From CAWATZ01 sp963784995 (GTDB taxonomy: Bacteria > Planctomycetota > Planctomycetia > Gemmatales > Gemmataceae): 64,000 nucleotides of DNA. The stretch spans positions 2,480,001-2,544,000 of the forward strand of contig CAWATZ010000003.1 in NCBI GenBank assembly GCA_963784995.1, read 5' to 3'. Below the pieces are notes generated by a model. It saw nothing but the letters and a program-made list of their open reading frames with translations. It made no database searches and was not told the DNA's origin. Positions 59,696-64,000 of this stretch are shown here, one piece after another (position 1 is the stretch's first letter; each line of letters begins with the position of its first letter). The translations under genes and the position numbers were made by a program.

Positions 59696-59885
59696 CACCG
59701 AGTCAGACTGTCCAACCTGTCGCGACCTCCGCACGAGCGAGGTGCTGCAGCCGAAGAGAAAAGAGGCGCTCCAGGTGCCGCAGAAGGGGCCGGGGGCCAC
59801 GTGAACAGATTCTCTGGCATTCCGCACCTCGCCGGAGTAATCTCAAAAGAAAGCACCGAAACGAGGTTGAAAGGGCAGGTGCATC

Positions 59886-61322
59886 ATGGCGACTCATCGA
59901 AAAAGCCTGGTTCTTGTCTTCGGTTTGGTAATGCTTGTCGGTTGTCCTGCCCCGCTCCAGCAGCCGAAACCGGGGCGAGGGAATAATCGGACCAGAGAGC
60001 AGATCTCTCCAGCGCTGGCGAGAATCAAGGAGGGCATGACGGAGAAGGAAGTCCTTGCCGTGCTGGGCGAGCCCGATGACGTCCGCACGAAGTACGACCC
60101 CAACGGATACTATCCTGGTTCACCTCACGTCTGGGGATACGGGACGGATGGACACCTGACGTTTCCGACTCTCGGTTGCGTCTTCTTCTGCGAAGGCGGA
60201 ACTGTCCGGAATGTGTACGGCGGTCAAGGAACGCCGCCGTTCAGGAGGCTGTTCCAGGAGGAAGAGCTTCGGGGACTCTTGCGGCTCATCGACAAGGCCC
60301 CTCGGGTCTGGGGCTCTTCGTTCAACCCGAGAACGATCATTCAGATCGTCAACCGCCTTCAACCGCTGGGGAAGGAAAAGGCTTTGGCGGCGATCGACGA
60401 ATACCTTCGCGTTGCTCCCCGTTGGGAAAGTTGGCCAGCACGCGAAGGGTTATTCCTCGTCCTGCGGGTATTGTTTGACGTTCCAGAAGATCCTGGATAC
60501 ATGCCCTGGATGCACCTCGGGCTTCCGAATTTGCAAAGACCGTTCGATCCAAAGCGATTGCCGCACTTCCCGCTGGTGCTGCTCGATGACATTCCGCTCC
60601 TTCTCATCAGGGGCTACGAGTTGGCTGGATCTCCTGAGCCCGTTGAAGTGCATGTCGATTACTTTCGCAAACACGGCCAGATTCGGGCCAAACCGCTTCG
60701 CCCGTCCGATGCTCCTTTGAGCGTCTTCCGTGTCTTTCAGACCGGCCTGCTGCGAGACTTGGAGCTTCAAGCCCACGATCTTGAGTGGATGGTCATGAAT
60801 CAGTTCCTCTGGTTGATGGAGTCGGTCTACCGCAAAGATCCGGACCCGCACGGTAGCAAACTTGAGTTCGACAACCTGGCGGAGCAGTGGCAAGCGGTCA
60901 TTGACGCTGTTGCAAAACGGGACATTTGCTGGGACGAACAGAAGGTCCACTATACCTTCAAGGATGGCTCCTTCTTGCCGGAGCGTCCGAAGAAGTACTA
61001 CCGCCGCGTGATCTGGCAACTAGGGGTCGAAGATTGGTCCGTGGTAATCATCGAGCGACACGATGAACGGTGTTTATTGGTTCACTTTTCCTGGCTTGGG
61101 ATTGAACCGCCGGGGACGCAGCCCGAGCCGAGGACTGTCCGGGTGTACGCGCTCAATGAGAGGCAGAAACCGCTTGCCGAGTTTCAAATTACGGGACAAG
61201 CACTTTTTCGCGGCATCACTACCGGCCAGTCCCCCGTCGTCAAACTCCAGGAAGGTGAATCAGTTCAAATGGAACTCTCCTTCGGGAAAGAGACAAAAGT
61301 CAGTCCTGTGTACGTCCCTTGA
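59886..61322 (+). CDS. Lipoprotein with BamE/SmpA-like N-terminal segment
   Basis: Product of 478 residues. Signal peptide with lipobox (LVLVFGLVMLVGCPAP). Residues about 48-70 (IKEGMTEKEVLAVLGEPDDV) match the BamE/OmlA-type xxGMTxxEVxxxLGxP signature, a short fold found in envelope lipoproteins. The remaining 400 residues are not recognised: helical and charged (LRLIDKAPRVWGSSFNPRTI; FLWLMESVYRKDPDPHG), with a beta-rich end (VRVYALNERQKPLAEFQITG). Probably periplasmic. The ATG at 59886 is weakly preceded by GGGCAGG; it is the only start giving the signal peptide. Confidence 0.78.
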   Translation: MATHRKSLVLVFGLVMLVGCPAPLQQPKPGRGNNRTREQISPALARIKEGMTEKEVLAVLGEPDDVRTKYDPNGYYPGSPHVWGYGTDGHLTFPTLGCVFFCEGGTVRNVYGGQGTPPFRRLFQEEELRGLLRLIDKAPRVWGSSFNPRTIIQIVNRLQPLGKEKALAAIDEYLRVAPRWESWPAREGLFLVLRVLFDVPEDPGYMPWMHLGLPNLQRPFDPKRLPHFPLVLLDDIPLLLIRGYELAGSPEPVEVHVDYFRKHGQIRAKPLRPSDAPLSVFRVFQTGLLRDLELQAHDLEWMVMNQFLWLMESVYRKDPDPHGSKLEFDNLAEQWQAVIDAVAKRDICWDEQKVHYTFKDGSFLPERPKKYYRRVIWQLGVEDWSVVIIERHDERCLLVHFSWLGIEPPGTQPEPRTVRVYALNERQKPLAEFQITGQALFRGITTGQSPVVKLQEGESVQMELSFGKETKVSPVYVP

Positions 61323-61544
61323 GGCTGGCACACCTGGCCAAGACGGACAAGGTTGCAGGACATTCCCGCTCCGGTGGCTGCTGCAGGGGAGAGGGGGAGG
61401 AATGGACCTGGGAGGGAATTCGCGGGACTTTTTCTTCTTTGTGGACTAAACTGGAGTGGTCCTCCGTTGCTGGGGACTTGGCAGCGGTGTGAGTCTCCGT
61501 GGCCGAGAAAATGCCTTCGCAGGAAGCAGCAACCGGGAGTGGGG

Positions 61545-62399
61545 ATGCCAATGGTGGCCGTCAACAATCGGATTCCGCTGAACCTCCATCAAGAGCCCTT
61601 CCGCGTCGAGAGCGTCCTCCGGCGGGAGAACGCGACCGCGTCCAGACGGCAGCACAAGGTCGTGGCCGTGATGCCGGCCTACAACGCCGAGCGCACCCTG
61701 GCCGCGACCCTGGCCGACATCCCATCCGGCTCAGTCGATGAGATCATCCTGGTCGATGACGGCAGCCGGGACCGCACCGTCGAGCTGGCCCGGGAGATGG
61801 GCCTGACCGTGATCGTCCATCCGCAGAACCGGGGCTACGGCGGCAATCAGAAGACCTGCTACCGCGCTGCCCTGGAAAATGGGGCGGACATCGTCGTCAT
61901 GATCCATCCCGACTACCAGTACGATAGCCGGGTGCTGGGCCACGCGGTCGGTTTCATCGAGCTGAACATCTGCGACGTGGTTCTGGGCAGCCGGATTCGC
62001 TCCCGGGCCGAGGCCATGCGCGGAGGCATGCCCGTCTGGAAGTACGTCGCCAACCGCTTCCTCACCTTTGTTGAGAACGTCGCACTGGGGCAGAACCTCG
62101 GCGATTTCCACAGCGGCTTCCGCGTTTACCGCCGGGAAGTCCTGGAGACCATCCCCTTCGAGCGCAACTCCGACGATTTTGTCTTCGACACTCAGTTCCT
62201 GGTCCAGGCGGTGCGCTTCGGCTTCCGGCTGGGCGACGTGCCGGTGCCGGTGCGCTACTTCGACGAGGCCAGCAGCATCAACTTCCGCCGCAGCGTCAAG
62301 TACGGCCTCTCGACCCTGGGCGCGCTCGGGCACTACTGGCTCGACAAGCTCGGGATTCGCCGGTCGCCGCTGTTCCAGCCACGCATTCGGAATGTGTAG
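61545..62399 (+). CDS. Family 2 glycosyltransferase (polyprenyl-phosphate sugar synthase-like)
   Basis: Cytoplasmic GT-A glycosyltransferase of 284 residues, resembling dolichyl/undecaprenyl-phosphate mannosyltransferases without the C-terminal membrane domain. N-terminal VVAVMPAYNAERTLAATLAD, DEIILVDDGSRDRT, the NRGYGGNQKTCYRAAL segment, and the donor-binding MIHPDYQYDSRV. Acceptor-side motif GDFHSGFRVYRREVL and DFVFDTQFLVQAVRFG follow. It likely loads a sugar onto a lipid carrier, possibly feeding GT39-type enzymes such as the one at 28.8-30.4 kb (inference). The ATG at 61545 has a GGGAG site; the frame is open further upstream but without support. Confidence 0.92.
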   Translation: MPMVAVNNRIPLNLHQEPFRVESVLRRENATASRRQHKVVAVMPAYNAERTLAATLADIPSGSVDEIILVDDGSRDRTVELAREMGLTVIVHPQNRGYGGNQKTCYRAALENGADIVVMIHPDYQYDSRVLGHAVGFIELNICDVVLGSRIRSRAEAMRGGMPVWKYVANRFLTFVENVALGQNLGDFHSGFRVYRREVLETIPFERNSDDFVFDTQFLVQAVRFGFRLGDVPVPVRYFDEASSINFRRSVKYGLSTLGALGHYWLDKLGIRRSPLFQPRIRNV

Positions 62400-62402
62400 G
62401 GT

Positions 62403-62493
62403 GTCCGAGCCGCGCACGCAGCGCAGCGGAGTAAGCGGCCCCGGGAAGCCCGCAGGGCCGCTTACTCCGCTGCGCTGCGTGCGCGGCTCGGAC
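62403..62493. repeat. Palindromic element S, copy 2
   Basis: 91 bp, arms starting GTCCGAGCCGCGCACGCAGC and near-perfect, 3 bases after the GT2 stop. Same family as 34103-34182; the centre differs (CCCGGGAAGCCCGCAGGG). Confidence 0.88.
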
Positions 62494-62584
62494 GCCCTGA
62501 GTCGCCCGAATGTGTAAACTCCTCTTGCCCTCCCGCCATTGATCGCCACAATGCTCCTGATCGCCCCTGGGCAGGAGGGCCCCC

Positions 62585-63754
62585 ATGAGCGACCGTCAAG
62601 CGACAAACGTCACCCCCGGCAAGACCACGCGGGAATGGACGCCGCACGTCTGGCTCGGGTGTACCTTGACCGCCTGGATGCGCTTGCTCTGCCGCAACCG
62701 CTGGGCCATCAACCCGATTTACTGGTACGTGGCGCTGATCGTCACCGCGGTCACGCTGCTCCACGTGGTCATGCAGCTGCTGCAGCGGATGTGGTTCGGC
62801 GACCGGATCGACCGCACGCCGATCCGGCAAGCGCCGCTGTTCATCATCGGCCACTGGCGCACCGGCACCACCCTGCTGCACGAATTGCTGATCCTGGACG
62901 ACCGGCACACCTACCCGAACAACTACCAGTGCCTGGCGCCGCACCACTTCCTGATCAGCGAATGGTTGTTCACCCGACTGTTCTGGTTTCTGCTGCCGGC
63001 CCACCGACCGATGGACAACATGGCCATGAGCTGGGATCGGCCGCAGGAGGAGGAGTTCGCCCTGTGCATGCTGGGTCAGCCGTCTCCCTATCTGACCATC
63101 GCCTTTCCCAACCATCCGCCGCAGGACCAGGAAGCGTTCGACCTGCTCGGCCTCAAGCCGCGTCAGCGGCAGCAGTGGAAGGAGGCGTTCCTGCTTTTCC
63201 TGCGCCACCTGACGTTCAGGGACCCACGCCGGCTGATCCTCAAATCGCCGACGCACAGCTGCCGGATCCAGGTGCTGCTGGAGATGTTCCCCGACGCTCG
63301 CTTCCTGCACGTGGTCCGCGATCCGTACGTGATCTACTCCTCCACGGTCAACCTGTGGAAGACGCTCTACGAGACGCAAGGGCTGCAACGACCGAAGTTT
63401 GCCGGGCTGGAAGAGTACGTCTTCGAGACGTTCCCCCACGTGTATGAGCGGATTGAGCAGGATCGGAAGCTGATCCCGCCCGGGCAGTTCCATGAGCTGC
63501 GTTACGAGGACCTGATCCGCGACCCGATCGGAGAGCTGCGGCGTGCCTACGAGTCGCTGGGGTTAGGTGGCTTCGAGGCGGCGCTGCCGAAGTTCCAGAA
63601 GTATCTGGAAGAAAACGCGGGCTATCAGACCAATCGCTATCGGCCGCTCGACCCGGCACTGCAAGCGGAGATCACGCGGCGCTGGGGCAAGGTGATCCGG
63701 CAATACGGCTATGAGCGCGGCGAGGACGAGCAACCGAGCCGAGCGTCGGCGTAA
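62585..63754 (+). CDS. Sulfotransferase
   Basis: PAPS-dependent sulfotransferase of 389 residues. The 5'-phosphosulfate loop is PLFIIGHWRTGTTLLHELL (~83), and the 3'-phosphate-binding segment is FLHVVRDPYVIYSSTVNLWK with the conserved Arg and Ser. A hydrophobic N-terminal segment (YWYVALIVTAVTLLHVVMQL) may anchor it to the membrane. Substrate unknown; planctomycete members are often linked to sulfated glycans or lipids. The gene follows the GT2 gene on the same strand, separated by a palindrome, so a glycan-related substrate is possible. Confidence 0.9.
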   Translation: MSDRQATNVTPGKTTREWTPHVWLGCTLTAWMRLLCRNRWAINPIYWYVALIVTAVTLLHVVMQLLQRMWFGDRIDRTPIRQAPLFIIGHWRTGTTLLHELLILDDRHTYPNNYQCLAPHHFLISEWLFTRLFWFLLPAHRPMDNMAMSWDRPQEEEFALCMLGQPSPYLTIAFPNHPPQDQEAFDLLGLKPRQRQQWKEAFLLFLRHLTFRDPRRLILKSPTHSCRIQVLLEMFPDARFLHVVRDPYVIYSSTVNLWKTLYETQGLQRPKFAGLEEYVFETFPHVYERIEQDRKLIPPGQFHELRYEDLIRDPIGELRRAYESLGLGGFEAALPKFQKYLEENAGYQTNRYRPLDPALQAEITRRWGKVIRQYGYERGEDEQPSRASA

Positions 63755-63770
63755 AACGCAGCAGCCCACC

Positions 63771-64000
63771 TCACGCGCACTGCACCACGCTGCCCTGTTT
63801 GTGCCTGCGGGCCAGGGCTTGCTCGACCAGCAGGACGGTGAACTGGGCGTGGCTCAATCCGGCGGAGTTGAGGCCGCCGGACATCCCGGCCGTGGGGCTG
63901 TAGTCGGGGTTGGGGTTCACTTCCAGGATGTACGGCTTGCCGCTCGGCTTGACCCGGAAGTCCACGCGCGCATAATCGCGGCAGCCCAGCAGGCGGAACG
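63771..64000 (-). CDS. ATP-grasp ligase, C-terminal end (D-Ala-D-Ala ligase-like; 5' part beyond window)
   Basis: Only the last 76 or so codons are inside the window. The reading CRDYARVDFRVKPSGKPYILE, then VNPNPDYSPTAGMSGGLNSAG, is the metal- and phosphate-binding end of ATP-grasp ligases (the DxR ... xExNPxP pattern of D-alanine-D-alanine ligase relatives). The tail VLLVEQALARRHKQGSVVQCA is family-specific. Substrate cannot be told from this fragment. It ends 17 bp from the convergent sulfotransferase gene. Confidence 0.8.
   Translation of the reverse strand, partial: FRLLGCRDYARVDFRVKPSGKPYILEVNPNPDYSPTAGMSGGLNSAGLSHAQFTVLLVEQALARRHKQGSVVQCA

Overview
The window is high-GC DNA that looks like a planctomycete of the Gemmataceae type. 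The lineage call is inference from gene content: a DUF1559 prepilin-like protein followed by a small lipoprotein, a WD40 protein with the DAFGDPLPPGAIARLGT-type N-terminus, a TIGR02996 repeat-companion domain, two DUF4139 proteins, a CsrA, a Cys/Tyr-rich YxPVTTY exported protein, a DUF58/BatD-like pair, and many dispersed palindromes.

Layout. 1-6.5 kb (all minus): 3'-truncated polyphosphate kinase, csrA, then a Tat-exported mannonate-dehydratase-like protein, a triple-PAS histidine kinase and a NarL-type regulator in one run. 6.9-12.8 kb: a frameshifted WD40 protein, a membrane protein, two little-known genes and scars of duplicated genes. 12.8-14.1 kb: an apparently complete ORF-less group II intron and repeat-rich non-coding DNA. 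14.1-25.9 kb (minus): S9 peptidase, DUF5690 transporter, two exported TPR proteins, the YxPVTTY protein, thiol peroxidase, DUF309 protein. 25.87-27.40 kb: a complete IS701-type insertion sequence with a CTAT target duplication. 27.5-36.9 kb: GspF/PilC-like protein, GT39 glycosyltransferase, DUF58 and BatD-like pair, an esterase with two inserted EF-hands, truD, a cluster of structured hairpins, a MocA-like nucleotidyltransferase. 37-44.4 kb: exported redoxin-like protein, a PsuG homologue lacking key catalytic residues, XylR-like AraC regulator, small proteins, ung and nth. 44.7-57.7 kb: a frameshifted DUF4139 protein, Clp-N protein, two linked hypotheticals, Ada/Ogt-type methyltransferase, trpBA, mutM with a heme-motif histidine kinase, and a DUF4139 protein with a YHS-like tail. 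58-64 kb: DUF1559 protein plus lipoprotein, a BamE-like lipoprotein, GT2, sulfotransferase and the end of an ATP-grasp ligase.

Common themes. DNA repair is well represented (Ung, Nth, Fpg, Ada-like) and so is envelope or secretion function (TPR proteins, GspF, DUF1559, GT39, GT2). Intergenic spaces carry long palindromes of several families. Some run into genes: one adds about 21 in-frame residues to polyphosphate kinase, two supply stop codons (truD, GT39), and one forms the C-terminal tail of the PAS kinase. Four chromosomal genes show apparent single-base frame breaks, which could be real decay or assembly error. Four short scars of duplicated genes lie between genes. The most novel-looking signal is a nested-hairpin element with the shared loop core GTCGCCCARYCA, present three times (2.55 kb and twice at 35.4-35.6 kb).
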